DNA of 64,000 nt from Bacillota bacterium (GCA_023407575.1 JAEYLX010000069.1:1-64000); one strand, 5' to 3'. Shown: positions 1 to 8,257, counted from the stretch's first letter. The notes: generated by a model from the letters alone, not told the origin. Translations and numbers: made by a program.

Positions 1-116
1 CCTGGTACAATAGAAAAAGGATTCATGGTGCCATTAATTATTTGACTCCGCAGGCTGCTCATGAGGCTGCCTAAACGGTATCAAAAGTTAAACTTTTTGT
101 GTCTACGTTATTGACA
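1..116 (+). mobile_element. Right end of an IS3-family insertion sequence
   Basis: The first 74 bases encode the last residues of an IS3-type integrase-fold transposase, followed by about 40 noncoding bases ending TTGACA, in keeping with IS3-family ends that finish in CA. From about base 117 the reading frame is that of a phage terminase, so the element is inserted in that gene. Its left end and target duplication lie outside the window, so the exact boundary (about 116) is inferred from where terminase coding resumes. Confidence 0.7.
3..74 (+). CDS. IS3-family transposase, C-terminal end (partial)
   Basis: Reading frame 3 gives WYNRKRIHGAINYLTPQ followed by a few residues and TAA at 72-74. 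The YN-x-KR-x-H-x-x-x-x-YLTP pattern is the usual C-terminus of the DDE (rve) domain of IS3-family OrfB transposases. The catalytic D, D and E residues lie upstream of the window. Only about 23 residues are visible, so group assignment within IS3 is not possible. Confidence 0.75.
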   Translation, partial: WYNRKRIHGAINYLTPQAAHEAA

Positions 117-816
117 CAAGTCCAATAAGGACACGAAAGAAATGCTTTGCAGTGAGATATTGTCCTACGAATCCTACATGGAGAAGACAAGGCTCATGGG
201 GGAAGATATCGCAAGTGCAAATTACCAGCAAGAGCCGATTGACCTTAAGGGGAGGTTATATTCCGGATTTAAGACTTATACAGAGCTTCCGAAAGATGCT
301 AAGGGTAATTTACTCTTTACAGCCATCAAGGCATACTGTGATACAGCAGACGAGGGTACGGACTACCTGTGCCTTATCATATACGGTGTGTACAATGCTG
401 AAGCATATATTCTTGATATTTACTATACCGATAAGCCGATGGAAGAGACCGAGCCCGAGACAGCTAGGAAACTTCATGAGCTAAATGTGAGTCTTGCTGA
501 CATTGAGAGTAACAATGGTGGACGTGGGTTCGCACGAGCTGTAGGAAGGATTCTAAAGGAAGTGTACAAGAGCAATCGTACAAGAATACATTGGTTCCAC
601 CAAAGCAAGAACAAGATAGCACGCATCCTCTCCAATGCAACATGGGTCATGGACCATATTTATTATCCTATAAACTGGCGTGACCGCTGGCCGGAATACT
701 ACCAGGCAATGACCAAGTATCAGAGGAAAGGTAAGAATGCTCATGACGATGCTCCAGATTGCACAACAGGAGTTGCTGAAACTATTGATAAAAATGGAAT
801 TTCCGTACTTAAATAA
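117..816 (+). pseudogene. terL: Large terminase subunit, nuclease half, 5' part cut off by the IS
   Basis: The remaining protein holds the ANYQQEPI motif that marks the ATPase/nuclease junction of many phage large terminases, then an RNase H-fold nuclease. Candidate metal ligands are the Asp in YCDTADEG, the Asp in DIESNNGG and the paired Asp in NAHDDAPDC. The frame is open back to the IS boundary, before the first ATG at 142, with no convincing ribosome site there, so this is the 3' part of a split gene. The Walker A/B ATPase half would be on the other side of the IS. It is followed after a few bases by the portal gene, the normal packaging order. Confidence 0.75.
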
Positions 817-831
817 AGGCAGGTGAGAAAG

Positions 832-2229
832 TTGGAATTAGCAGCAATAAAGAAACTGATTAAAAATTATTCTCCGCAGCATGTAGAATCGGCTATGCGG
901 AGTAAAGTGGCAGAACGGTATTACAAGAACGAGAATGACATTTTGTTTATTACGCCAAAAGAAAAGGATACAACAGAAAGTCCGCTGCGTAATGCGGATA
1001 ACCGGATCCCATCAAACTTTCATGGGCTTTTGGTAAATCAGAAAGCTTCTTACATGTTTACGGCGCCGCCTTTGTTTGATATGGGCAGTGATGAGGCTAA
1101 CAAAAAAATTACAGCTATTCTTGGAGATGAATATGCTAAGACATGTAAAGACCTCTGTATTAATGCCTCAAACAGCTCTGTTGCTTGGCTACATTACTGG
1201 AAGAATGAAAATGGTGAATTTGAGTACGGAGTAGTTGATTCCAAGCAGGTAATGCCGGTGTGGTCAAAGAGCTTGAAAAAGAAGCTCATAGGAATACTTA
1301 GGATTTACAAGGACATTGATGATATGGGGGATGAATACTGTATTTATGAATATTGGACCGATACGGAATGTCAGGCCTTTCGCAGAAAATCACCAGATAC
1401 AGTTGATGAGGGATTGGAAGAGTACGGCATGTTTACAACATTCATTGAGGATACACAAAGTAGTGAAGCCTCAAATACGTTTAAACATAACTTTGAGGCG
1501 GTTCCATTCATTCCTTTCTTTAACAATAATATAAATACGGACGATTTAGTAAATATAAAGAGACTGATAGATACATACGATAAGGTGTTCAGTGGGTTTG
1601 TTAATGATCTCGAGGATATTCAAGAGATCATTTTTATTTTATCTGGATATGGCGGCACAGATCTGAAGGAGTTTGTTCAGGATCTGAAGGAGTTTAAGGC
1701 AATTAAAGTGGATGCAGATGAAGGATCCGGAGTATCGGCCCTCACAATTAACATTCCAGTGGAAGCAAGAGAGAAGCTGCTGACAATTACCAGGAAGGCT
1801 ATTTTTGAGCAGGGCCAAGGCGTTGATACACAGCCTGACAGCTATGGCGATAAGTCAGGGGAAGCATTGAAGTTTATGTACTCGGTACTTGAATTAAAAG
1901 CCGGTCTGATGCAGACCGAATTCGAGCTTGCTTTTGGTAATCTTGTTAAAGTTATCTGCAGGTATCTAGGCGTTAAAGGTGAGTCCATTACACAGACTTG
2001 GACAAGGACGGCTATTAAGAGTGATTCTGAACTTGCAGAGATTGCACAGAAGAGTTCCGGAATAATCTCCAGGAGAACTATCGTCAAGCACCACCCATGG
2101 GTAGAAGATCCTGAAAAGGAAATGAAGCAAATCGAAAAGGAAGAAGCTTCTACTGAGGATGATATGATCCGACAGAATGCAGCCGACTTAGAAGCAAAAA
2201 AGAAGCAGGTGAGCAAGAATGCCGAATAG
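832..2229 (+). CDS. Phage portal protein, SPP1 gp6-like
   Basis: About 465 residues, typical for SPP1-type portals, which form the dodecameric ring through which DNA enters and leaves the head. Recognisable features are the N-terminal YY-N-ENDI segment, the NRIPSNFHGLLVNQKASYMF stretch typical of this family, and a charged, Lys/Glu-rich C-terminus. I prefer TTG at 832 because AGGTGA lies five bases upstream; GTG at 823 is in frame and also possible. It sits directly between terminase and the MuF minor head gene, as in SPP1-like modules, and its end overlaps the next gene by 11 bases, suggesting translational coupling. Confidence 0.88.
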   Translation: MELAAIKKLIKNYSPQHVESAMRSKVAERYYKNENDILFITPKEKDTTESPLRNADNRIPSNFHGLLVNQKASYMFTAPPLFDMGSDEANKKITAILGDEYAKTCKDLCINASNSSVAWLHYWKNENGEFEYGVVDSKQVMPVWSKSLKKKLIGILRIYKDIDDMGDEYCIYEYWTDTECQAFRRKSPDTVDEGLEEYGMFTTFIEDTQSSEASNTFKHNFEAVPFIPFFNNNINTDDLVNIKRLIDTYDKVFSGFVNDLEDIQEIIFILSGYGGTDLKEFVQDLKEFKAIKVDADEGSGVSALTINIPVEAREKLLTITRKAIFEQGQGVDTQPDSYGDKSGEALKFMYSVLELKAGLMQTEFELAFGNLVKVICRYLGVKGESITQTWTRTAIKSDSELAEIAQKSSGIISRRTIVKHHPWVEDPEKEMKQIEKEEASTEDDMIRQNAADLEAKKKQVSKNAE

Positions 2230-3964
2230 TAAGCAGTATTGGCAAGAACGCCAGGAGCAAAAATACCTGGCAGGCGAGAAGAAAGTCAATGCCTATTATG
2301 CAGGGCTGAAAAAGTCGTTTGAACAAACCAAGCGAGACATAGAATATGTTATTAATGGTTATACCCTTAGATACAGTATAGCTAATAATATGTCTTACGC
2401 TGATTCTATGAGGGCTCTTAGTAAGGCTGAAATAGGTGAACTACAGGACTTCATTGATAGAGCAAGTGCTAACATGGGGAAGTATGATCTAATCCTGGAA
2501 AACATGTCAGTAAAGGCACGGATAACTCGTTACGAAGCTATGTTGCTGCAGGTTGATGCGCTACTCCAACAGCTATATGCGGTTGAATATCAACATAAGG
2601 GAGAAGAACTCCTGAAAGAAGTCTATGCTGATAGTTATTATCAGACGTGGTTTAACATCGATCAGTACAGAGGTTTTCACAATGCATTCGCGCAAATTAA
2701 CCCCTCAACTATTGATGAGTTGATACAGTATCCTTTTGACGGCGCTGATTACTCCACACGTCTTTGGAAACAAAAAGGTCATATGTTACAGCAACTTAAT
2801 GAGTCCATAACTACGATGCTGATCCAGGGGCGAAACCCCCAAACATTAGTAAAGGATTTTGCCAGGAAATTTGATTCCAAAGAAAAAGATGCTTACCGGC
2901 TCCTTCATACAGAAGGCTCCTTTCTGATGGAGCAAGCTACGCAGGAAGCATATAAGGAGGATGGGGTTAAAAAGTACCGCTGGTTGGCTACGCTTGACAT
3001 AAACACCTGTGATGATTGTAGAGCGCTTGATAATAAACCTTTCGATGTTGACAAGGCAGTTGTAGGGGTAAATTTACCGCCTCTTCACTCTTATGACCGC
3101 TGCACAACGGTGCCAGCATATGACGACGATGATTTGACCAATGAAACCAGGATTGCACGAGATCCGATTACCGGCAAGGGATATGAGGTACCTGCTGACA
3201 TGGAATATGGCCATTGGTACGAAAAGTACATTAAGAATAATCCGGAAGCTATACAAGCCGAAAAGAAATGGAAAAATCGAAAGTCTGACAAGCTTCAATA
3301 TGAACGTTATAAGAATATATTGGGTGAGGATTACTTGCCGAAAACATTTGATGAATTCCAGAAATTAAAATACTCTGGAGGCATTGAATATGGCATATTG
3401 AAAGTACAGGCGAAGGGCATGAGTTATTATAATAAGGCATTAATAAATGAGCCGGGGATCACCGAGCATGTGAAGGAGGTCGCTAAATCTACTGGCATGG
3501 ATATTTTAGGATTAAAATACCGCATAAAATCGAAATCCTCTTTCCATGAAAAAATTGAAAAAAATTATAACCCGGATGGTAATGAATATGAGATTAAGGA
3601 TATTGTTCGATATACCTTAGGAGCTTCTCCGGACAGTTTAGCAGATAAGACGCTTCAAGCTATTGATAAGTTAGGACAGGAAGGATATAATACTGTTAGG
3701 GTTAAGAATACTTGGGGTGTTGGTAGTTCTTATAACGGTATAAATACATTTATTAAAGATCCTAACGGCCAGGTATTTGAGATGCAGTATCATACAAAAG
3801 AGAGTTTCGAATTAAAAAATGGTAAGCTGCATGAACTATATGAACGTCAGAGAAAGATTACAGACGATGAATCAGAGGAATTCCTAGAAATTGAAGATAA
3901 AATGATTGAGCTATCGAGCAAATTGACCTTCCCTAAAAATATTGAAAGGGTGATAAACAAGTGA
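2219..3964 (+). CDS. MuF-type minor head protein fused to a RelA/SpoT-like toxin domain
   Basis: 581 residues. Residues about 1-190 are helical; about 190-300 is the MuF/SPP1 gp7 domain, with CDDC at 264-267, His290 and Cys295 forming the usual CxxC..H..C pattern. After a linker (about 300-400) the C-terminus resembles RelA/SpoT synthetases: R435 and K437 then SS and K445 (YRIKSKSSFHEKI), IKDIVRY with D461 and R464, SYNG with Y505, and FEMQYHT with E521, Q523 and T526, matching the R-K-S-K, DI-x-x-R, GY-S and E-x-Q-x-R-T blocks. MuF proteins with variable toxic C-termini are a known temperate-phage toxin class, and RelA/SpoT-fold toxins (Tas1, toxSAS) are known; that this domain makes a toxic alarmone is inference. 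The His usually in the GYxSxH block is Asn here. Confidence 0.78.
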   Translation: MPNSKQYWQERQEQKYLAGEKKVNAYYAGLKKSFEQTKRDIEYVINGYTLRYSIANNMSYADSMRALSKAEIGELQDFIDRASANMGKYDLILENMSVKARITRYEAMLLQVDALLQQLYAVEYQHKGEELLKEVYADSYYQTWFNIDQYRGFHNAFAQINPSTIDELIQYPFDGADYSTRLWKQKGHMLQQLNESITTMLIQGRNPQTLVKDFARKFDSKEKDAYRLLHTEGSFLMEQATQEAYKEDGVKKYRWLATLDINTCDDCRALDNKPFDVDKAVVGVNLPPLHSYDRCTTVPAYDDDDLTNETRIARDPITGKGYEVPADMEYGHWYEKYIKNNPEAIQAEKKWKNRKSDKLQYERYKNILGEDYLPKTFDEFQKLKYSGGIEYGILKVQAKGMSYYNKALINEPGITEHVKEVAKSTGMDILGLKYRIKSKSSFHEKIEKNYNPDGNEYEIKDIVRYTLGASPDSLADKTLQAIDKLGQEGYNTVRVKNTWGVGSSYNGINTFIKDPNGQVFEMQYHTKESFELKNGKLHELYERQRKITDDESEEFLEIEDKMIELSSKLTFPKNIERVINK

Positions 3965-4164
3965 AATACTATGTTCTAAAAGACCGTGAACACAGAGGTA
4001 CCATTGTACGTTCCGAGGGCGGTAAAAGTTATAAATATGACAAGGATCGTGGTTGGGTGAGATCCGGAATAATGTCACAGTATTTCTTTCCCGATAGTCC
4101 AGTATATGAATCCTATGAAGAAATCACAGAGGAAGAGGCAAATAAGTTAATAGTAGCTATGTAA
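3961..4164 (+). CDS. Small protein, candidate immunity partner of the MuF toxin
   Basis: 67 residues starting at a GTG that overlaps the toxin stop codon as GTGA, so it is translationally coupled. The sequence is charged, soluble and rich in Tyr, with an acidic C-terminal helix (EEITEEEANK). I recognise no family. Its position directly after a polymorphic toxin domain and ahead of a terminator is that expected for an immunity protein; it could instead be an unrelated small virion or morphogenesis protein. Confidence 0.6.
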   Translation: MKYYVLKDREHRGTIVRSEGGKSYKYDKDRGWVRSGIMSQYFFPDSPVYESYEEITEEEANKLIVAM

Positions 4165-4165
4165 A

Positions 4166-4196
4166 ACCATCTATCAATAACGGTAGGTGGTTTTTT
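4166..4196 (+). terminator. Rho-independent terminator after the MuF/immunity pair
   Basis: ACCATCTATC and GGTAGGTGGT pair as a 10-base stem (two G-T pairs) around a six-base loop and run into TTTTTT. It probably reduces read-through, or acts as an attenuator inside the head operon. Confidence 0.7.
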
Positions 4197-4217
4197 GATG
4201 CTCAAAGGAGGAAATTT

Positions 4218-4541
4218 GTGAAAATCAATATTTTAGGCACTGATTATGATATTAGGCATGTGAGTGAAAAGGATTATCCTAAGCTTAAGACTTGCGAAGC
4301 AAATGGGTTAGCTGAACTTTACTCTAAGGAACTTATAATAAATAGCGATATGGATGATGGAAGTGGACGCTCATATGCAAAGTTTGAAGAGTATGAGAAA
4401 AAGGTCTTGAGACATGAAATTATTCATGCTTTTTTTCATGAAGCAGGATTAACAGATTATTGTGAAGATGAGATCTTAGTAGACTGGTTAGCTTTTCAGA
4501 TTCCCAAAATGGTAAAGGTATTTCAAGATGCTAAATGCTAA
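4218..4541 (+). CDS. Small HExxH metalloprotease-like phage protein
   Basis: 107 residues from GTG, with AAAGGAGG ideally placed upstream. The motif HEIIHAFFHEAGL contains HExxH plus a following His and a downstream acidic patch (EDEI), as in compact zincin or ImmA/IrrE-like domains. Small zincins of this type recur near the minor head genes of Firmicutes phages. The substrate is unknown: head protein processing or repressor cleavage are both possible. The fold assignment rests on one motif. Confidence 0.65.
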   Translation: MKINILGTDYDIRHVSEKDYPKLKTCEANGLAELYSKELIINSDMDDGSGRSYAKFEEYEKKVLRHEIIHAFFHEAGLTDYCEDEILVDWLAFQIPKMVKVFQDAKC

Positions 4542-4544
4542 CTT

Positions 4545-4572
4545 AAAAAAGGGCATACGTAGAGGTACGCCC
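4545..4572 (-). terminator. Terminator of the reverse-strand 56-residue gene
   Basis: On the minus strand GGGCGTAC and GTATGCCC form a stem with one A-C mismatch, followed by TTTTTT (the A run at 4545-4550 on the plus strand). On the plus strand no T run follows, so it works for the minus-strand gene. Confidence 0.65.
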
Positions 4573-4581
4573 TCGTGAGAC

Positions 4582-4752
4582 CTATTTTTCTTTGGTCACA
4601 CCTTTAAACGGAGTATTACTAGAGGTTTTCTGATCGATAAACCTACCGGTGGAAGTATCTCTTTTAACATATGAATCTGTTTTAGGATTATATGTTTGAG
4701 ATCTTCCGCTTACTGCACCTTGACGAAATCCGGAACCAGTATTTTTTGCCAT
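4582..4752 (-). CDS. Small conserved phage protein, 56 aa, antisense to the head operon
   Basis: The minus strand reads MAKNTGSGFR, then GAVSGR, YNPKTDSYVKRDTSTGRF and ends KGVTKEK before TAG. AGAAAGGAAG lies upstream of the ATG and the gene has its own terminator. It is polar, Thr/Ser/Lys-rich and without membrane segments. It resembles a family of tiny bacterial and phage proteins that share the pattern MAKNTG..R.G.V..R.Q.YNPKT..YVKRD..TG.F. Function is unknown. Its reverse orientation within the structural block suggests independent expression, for example in the lysogen. Confidence 0.75.
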   Translation of the reverse strand: MAKNTGSGFRQGAVSGRSQTYNPKTDSYVKRDTSTGRFIDQKTSSNTPFKGVTKEK

Positions 4753-4859
4753 ATTATTCACTTCCTTTCTTTTGTATAATTTCAGCGCTAACTGATAAAG
4801 TGATTATATCATGTATGGTAAGTTATGGATATTGGGCTATAACCCAAGTTAAATAAATA

Positions 4860-5012
4860 TTTTAGGAGGTGATAATTTATCTCCCTTTGAGACCTAGTGT
4901 AGGTCTTATTTTTATGTCCGAAATGACGTGAAACTACAGCTACTCCGCTGGAGAATAACAGCAGAATCCCAAACCGAGAGAGTCGGAATATAAAATCTAT
5001 GGAGGAATTAAT
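4860..5012 (+). other. Structured leader ahead of the scaffold gene
   Basis: This stretch lacks an ORF of normal size. It has AGGAGGTGAT at about 4863, a hairpin with T run (AGACCTA-GTG-TAGGTCT, 4890-4912), a five-codon ORF from ATG at 4914, a short CAGC/GCTG hairpin and a CCGA-GAGAG-TCGG hairpin (about 4965-4985), then the scaffold ribosome site GGAGG. It looks like a 5' leader that could control the high expression of scaffold and capsid. Confidence 0.4.
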
Positions 5013-5615
5013 ATGCAATGGTTATTAGATTTAATCACAAAGCACACCAAGGACGGGGTACTTGACACAGAGGCCCTAACAAAGGAAGTTAATGCAGAGT
5101 TTCCAAAGCATGCGGTACCTAAGACTGAATTCAATGATATCAATGAGCAGCTCAAAACGGCCAATGGTACCATCACAGAATTAAAGAAAAACAATGTTGA
5201 TAATGAGACTCTTCAGAAGACTATTAAGGATCATGAGAACACTATCACTGGCCTTAAGGCAGAAGGGGAGAAGACAAGAAGGGAATACGCTCTGAAGGAT
5301 AAACTCCGTGAGCAAAGTGTCGCTGATCCGGATTATCTCATTTACAAGCATGGTGGTGTTGATAAGTTTAACTTTGATAAGGATGGTAATCCAATAGGCC
5401 TTGAGGATACCGTGAAACCATATAAAGAGTCGATTCCGCATATCTTTAAGACTGGTAGTCAGCAAACAAATTATACTCCTGCAGGAGGAGGTGGAGGCAC
5501 AGGGAAAAATCCTTTTTCAAAGGAGTCTTACAACCTTACAGAGCAGGGGAAACTATTAAAAGACAATCCAGCGCAGGCAAGAGAATTAGCAGCTGCAGCT
5601 GGAATTACAATTTAA
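5013..5615 (+). CDS. Phage scaffolding protein, GP20 family
   Basis: 200 residues. The N-terminal MQWLLDLI followed by a long charged coiled coil (about 20-105) and a Gly-rich, flexible C-terminus (PAGGGGGTGKNPF, then a short helix) match phage minor structural protein GP20 scaffolds. It would nucleate capsid assembly and leave or be cleaved before packaging. It lies directly upstream of the major capsid gene, the canonical position. GGAGG is well spaced from ATG. Confidence 0.85.
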   Translation: MQWLLDLITKHTKDGVLDTEALTKEVNAEFPKHAVPKTEFNDINEQLKTANGTITELKKNNVDNETLQKTIKDHENTITGLKAEGEKTRREYALKDKLREQSVADPDYLIYKHGGVDKFNFDKDGNPIGLEDTVKPYKESIPHIFKTGSQQTNYTPAGGGGGTGKNPFSKESYNLTEQGKLLKDNPAQARELAAAAGITI

Positions 5616-5636
5616 GAAAGGTTAAGGTAAAATAAT

Positions 5637-6641
5637 ATGCCTGGAACAAGATTAGTTGATGTAATTGTACCGGAACTGTTTAACCCATATGTGGTTAACC
5701 GTACAATGCAATTGTCCGCTTTAATTCAGAGCGGAATAGTAGTAAATAACAGTGAGTTTGATAATCTGGCATCTCAAGCTAGCCCATTAGTTAACATGCC
5801 GTTCTTTGAGGATTTGACAGGTGAATCCGAACAAGTTATTGAAGATGACGACCTTGATGATAACAAGATTACATCCAGTAAAGATGTGGCAGTAATTATC
5901 CGTAGAGCAAAAATGTGGAGTGCTTCTGACTTATCTGCAGCCTTGTCTGGCAGCGATCCGATGAAAGCTATTGGAGACTTAGTGGCAGCATTCTGGATGC
6001 GTGACATGCAGAAAGAGCTTATCGCGGTATTAAAAGGCGTATTCGGAACATTTGACGACGAAGGTTCATCGTTGACTAGATTGCTAAGCAATATCCTCGA
6101 TATTTCAGGTGAGTCAGGAAATGCGGCTAAATGGAGTGGATCTGCCTTTATTGATGCCCAGCAGCGATTAGGCGATGCAAAGGACCTTCTTACAGCTGTT
6201 GCTGTACATAGTGCGACAGAGGCTTATTTAAGAAAGCAGAATCTGCTTGAAACTATTCAGCCATCCACTGGTGGCAAGATTGATCTATACCAAGGGAAGC
6301 GTGTTATTATAGATGATGGCTGCCCTGTCGAAGGATCCGGGGCAAATATGATATTTACTTCATATCTTTTCGGAGCTGGGGCAATTGCACTCGGTAACGG
6401 TTCACCAGTAGGTTTTGTACCAACAGAAACAGATAGAGCTAAGAGAAAAGGCTCTGGTGTTGATTATCTAATTAATAGAAAGACAAACATCCTTCATCCT
6501 AGAGGAGTTAAGTTCACGAATACAAATGTTGAACTTGCGGAAGGCCCTTCAAGAGAAGAGTTGAGGGATGCAGAGAACTGGCAGCCTGTGTATGAGCCAA
6601 AGCAAATCCGTATGGTTGCATTCAGACATAAGATTGGTTAA
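5637..6641 (+). CDS. Major capsid protein
   Basis: 334 residues, the size of the SPP1/phiCD-type major capsid family. It begins with a typical DVIVPELFNPYVV arm and has a region of alternating small and hydrophobic residues (GAGAIALGNGSPVGFVPTETDRAK) characteristic of this capsid group. It should adopt the HK97 fold and build the icosahedral shell. It is preceded by the scaffold, is followed by a strong hairpin terminator, and its gene context leaves little doubt. ATG with AAAGG upstream is used. Confidence 0.88.
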   Translation: MPGTRLVDVIVPELFNPYVVNRTMQLSALIQSGIVVNNSEFDNLASQASPLVNMPFFEDLTGESEQVIEDDDLDDNKITSSKDVAVIIRRAKMWSASDLSAALSGSDPMKAIGDLVAAFWMRDMQKELIAVLKGVFGTFDDEGSSLTRLLSNILDISGESGNAAKWSGSAFIDAQQRLGDAKDLLTAVAVHSATEAYLRKQNLLETIQPSTGGKIDLYQGKRVIIDDGCPVEGSGANMIFTSYLFGAGAIALGNGSPVGFVPTETDRAKRKGSGVDYLINRKTNILHPRGVKFTNTNVELAEGPSREELRDAENWQPVYEPKQIRMVAFRHKIG

Positions 6642-6652
6642 GTATTGCATTA

Positions 6653-6678
6653 GGCGCTGATTAGTCAGCGCCTTTCTT
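6653..6678 (+). terminator. Terminator after the capsid gene
   Basis: GGCGCTGA-TTAG-TCAGCGCC is a perfect 8-bp stem followed by TTTCTT. It probably makes the scaffold-capsid transcript more abundant than the downstream connector and tail genes. Confidence 0.8.
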
Positions 6679-6692
6679 AAGGAGATGATATC

Positions 6693-7034
6693 GTGCTAAC
6701 AGAGCAGTTAATATCAAAGGTCAAAGTGAATCTTAATATCACAGGTGATGAGAAAAATCTTACCATATCCGACATTATCCAGGAAGTTATGGACTACTGT
6801 TATTTAACCGAACTTCCTGATTCGCTGGAGCCGTTTATCCGGAGGAAGGTCCAGGGTGTTATTAACTATGAAGCTGAAAACGGGACCGCTTCTGTATTTG
6901 ATGTTAAGAGTATTAAGGAAGGGGATTCGTCTATTACCTATAACGTGGATGAAAAGACATCTAAGGAAACAATCTACGGGTTGTCTGATAGGGATAAAAA
7001 GACGTTGCAGGCTTTTAGGAGGTTGAGGCGATGA
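6693..7034 (+). CDS. Head-tail connector (adaptor) protein
   Basis: 113 residues from GTG with AAGGAGATGATATC upstream. Largely helical, with the pattern of gp6/gp15-type adaptors: N-terminal helix, short EVMDYCY helix, PFIRRKVQGVINYE helix, and a C-terminal GLSDRDKKTLQAFRRLRR tail. Such proteins sit under the portal ring. It is the first of four overlapping small connector genes. Confidence 0.75.
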   Translation: MLTEQLISKVKVNLNITGDEKNLTISDIIQEVMDYCYLTELPDSLEPFIRRKVQGVINYEAENGTASVFDVKSIKEGDSSITYNVDEKTSKETIYGLSDRDKKTLQAFRRLRR

Positions 7035-7360
7035 GTGTTTATGAACGGTTATGGAAAGATCGAATGGATATCTACCGGTACGATAAGGTTAAGGTAAACA
7101 ATGTCACCAAGTCAATTGAGCAGCAAATAAACACCGATGTTAAGTGCCATTACAGTGCAGGCTCTCTTGCTGACACTGGATCCGAGGTTCCTTCCCTTGT
7201 CAGTTCTCATAAACTTTTTTGCGATGCAGATAAAGTTCGAGAAGGCGATAAAGTCATTGTAACCCAACGAAATGGTATTAAAGTAACTTTGGTAGTTGGT
7301 GAAGGGTTCCCATACTCCGGGGGCATGCAACACAGTGTGAAAAGAGTTGAGAGAGCATGA
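7031..7360 (+). CDS. Head closure / stopper protein, XkdH-like
   Basis: 109 residues, beta-rich, beginning with YERLWKDRMDIYRY, the common opening of phage head-closure proteins in which the first strand is followed by KVNNVTKSIEQQ. It overlaps the preceding adaptor gene by four bases (ATGA) and the next gene likewise. Position and size match PBSX XkdH, which seals the head after packaging. The assignment rests on position and sequence pattern. Confidence 0.7.
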   Translation: MSVYERLWKDRMDIYRYDKVKVNNVTKSIEQQINTDVKCHYSAGSLADTGSEVPSLVSSHKLFCDADKVREGDKVIVTQRNGIKVTLVVGEGFPYSGGMQHSVKRVERA

Positions 7361-7848
7361 GCAGTAGTAATTATCGTAGAAATAAGACAGCTATTGACCA
7401 ATATCGCAAAGAGCTTAAGGCGATGACTGAAGATATTAAGGATATTGATATTAAGGTTCTTAACAGATCCGTAAATGAAGGTGTTAGGATAGCTAAAGAA
7501 CTAACCAATACTGGTAAGGGTGGCGATGTAGTAGATTTCATTACGAAAGATGGCCAGCACGTTACTTTTAAAATTAGTAGTCCGCACGTTGGTGGGTTTA
7601 TGAAGAAAAGTTGGCGTTCTGCACCTGCTGTAAAAGCAAAAGCCGGAGGGGTCACCAAATCCATGGTGAATTCGGCTGACTATAGCGAGTATGTTAATTA
7701 TGGGCATCGTATTGTACAGGGTGGCGTAAATAAAGGTTGGGTACCTGGTCAATTTATGCTTGAAAAGGCGATATCTCATACCGAAAAAGCTATGATGCGA
7801 GAATTTAATAAAGAAGTTGAAAGGGTGAAGAGAGAGCATGATAAATGA
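7357..7848 (+). CDS. HK97 gp10-like tail completion protein (XkdI-like)
   Basis: 163 residues with an N-terminal charged helix and the signature of the gp10 family near the C-terminus: YSEYVNYGHR followed by GGVNKGWVPGQFMLEKAI. Proteins of this family join the neck to the tail tube. Overlaps with both neighbours indicate coupled translation. It is soluble, basic and shows no unusual features. Confidence 0.75.
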   Translation: MSSSNYRRNKTAIDQYRKELKAMTEDIKDIDIKVLNRSVNEGVRIAKELTNTGKGGDVVDFITKDGQHVTFKISSPHVGGFMKKSWRSAPAVKAKAGGVTKSMVNSADYSEYVNYGHRIVQGGVNKGWVPGQFMLEKAISHTEKAMMREFNKEVERVKREHDK

Positions 7849-8242
7849 TATTATACAGGTTATTGTTGATCGGCTGGCTGAACTTTATCCTGGACAAGAA
7901 ATATATACTGATGATGTACCCCAAGATTTTTCTACACCTTCATTTCTTATAGTCCTTGTATCTCATGATTACGGAAAGCGTATATACGGAAATAGAGGCG
8001 AAGCTGTGTTTGATGTAGCTTATTTTAGCGACAAGGGAACGCAGGAAATAAAAAGTGATTGTCGGACCGTACAGGAAAATCTTATGCAACAGATTGACCT
8101 GATAGGTAGCTTTAGAGCGACAGGAAAGAGTGCGCAGACAGTAGATAACGTTCTACATCTAACTTTTACTGTGAAGTACTCTGAAATCGATTTGCCAGAG
8201 GGGATTAAAATGCAACAGCAACAAACTAATACAAAATTATAG
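7838..8242 (+). CDS. Tail terminator-like protein (XkdJ-like)
   Basis: 134 residues with an alpha/beta pattern: MINDIIQVIVDRLAELYPG, EIYTDDVPQDFSTPSFLI, then strands around YGKRIYGNRGEAVFDVAYF. This opening, with a helix, a PxFxI strand and an R-rich turn, is typical of the tail-terminator/completion protein just ahead of the sheath gene in PBSX-like clusters. It would cap the tube at the neck. Confidence 0.7.
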   Translation: MINDIIQVIVDRLAELYPGQEIYTDDVPQDFSTPSFLIVLVSHDYGKRIYGNRGEAVFDVAYFSDKGTQEIKSDCRTVQENLMQQIDLIGSFRATGKSAQTVDNVLHLTFTVKYSEIDLPEGIKMQQQQTNTKL

Positions 8243-8257
8243 AAAGAAGGGTGAGAC

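Noticed and set aside
4809..5194. Reverse-strand ORFs over the scaffold leader
   Set aside because: Overlap the hairpin leader and scaffold start, have no ribosome site and an unlikely composition.
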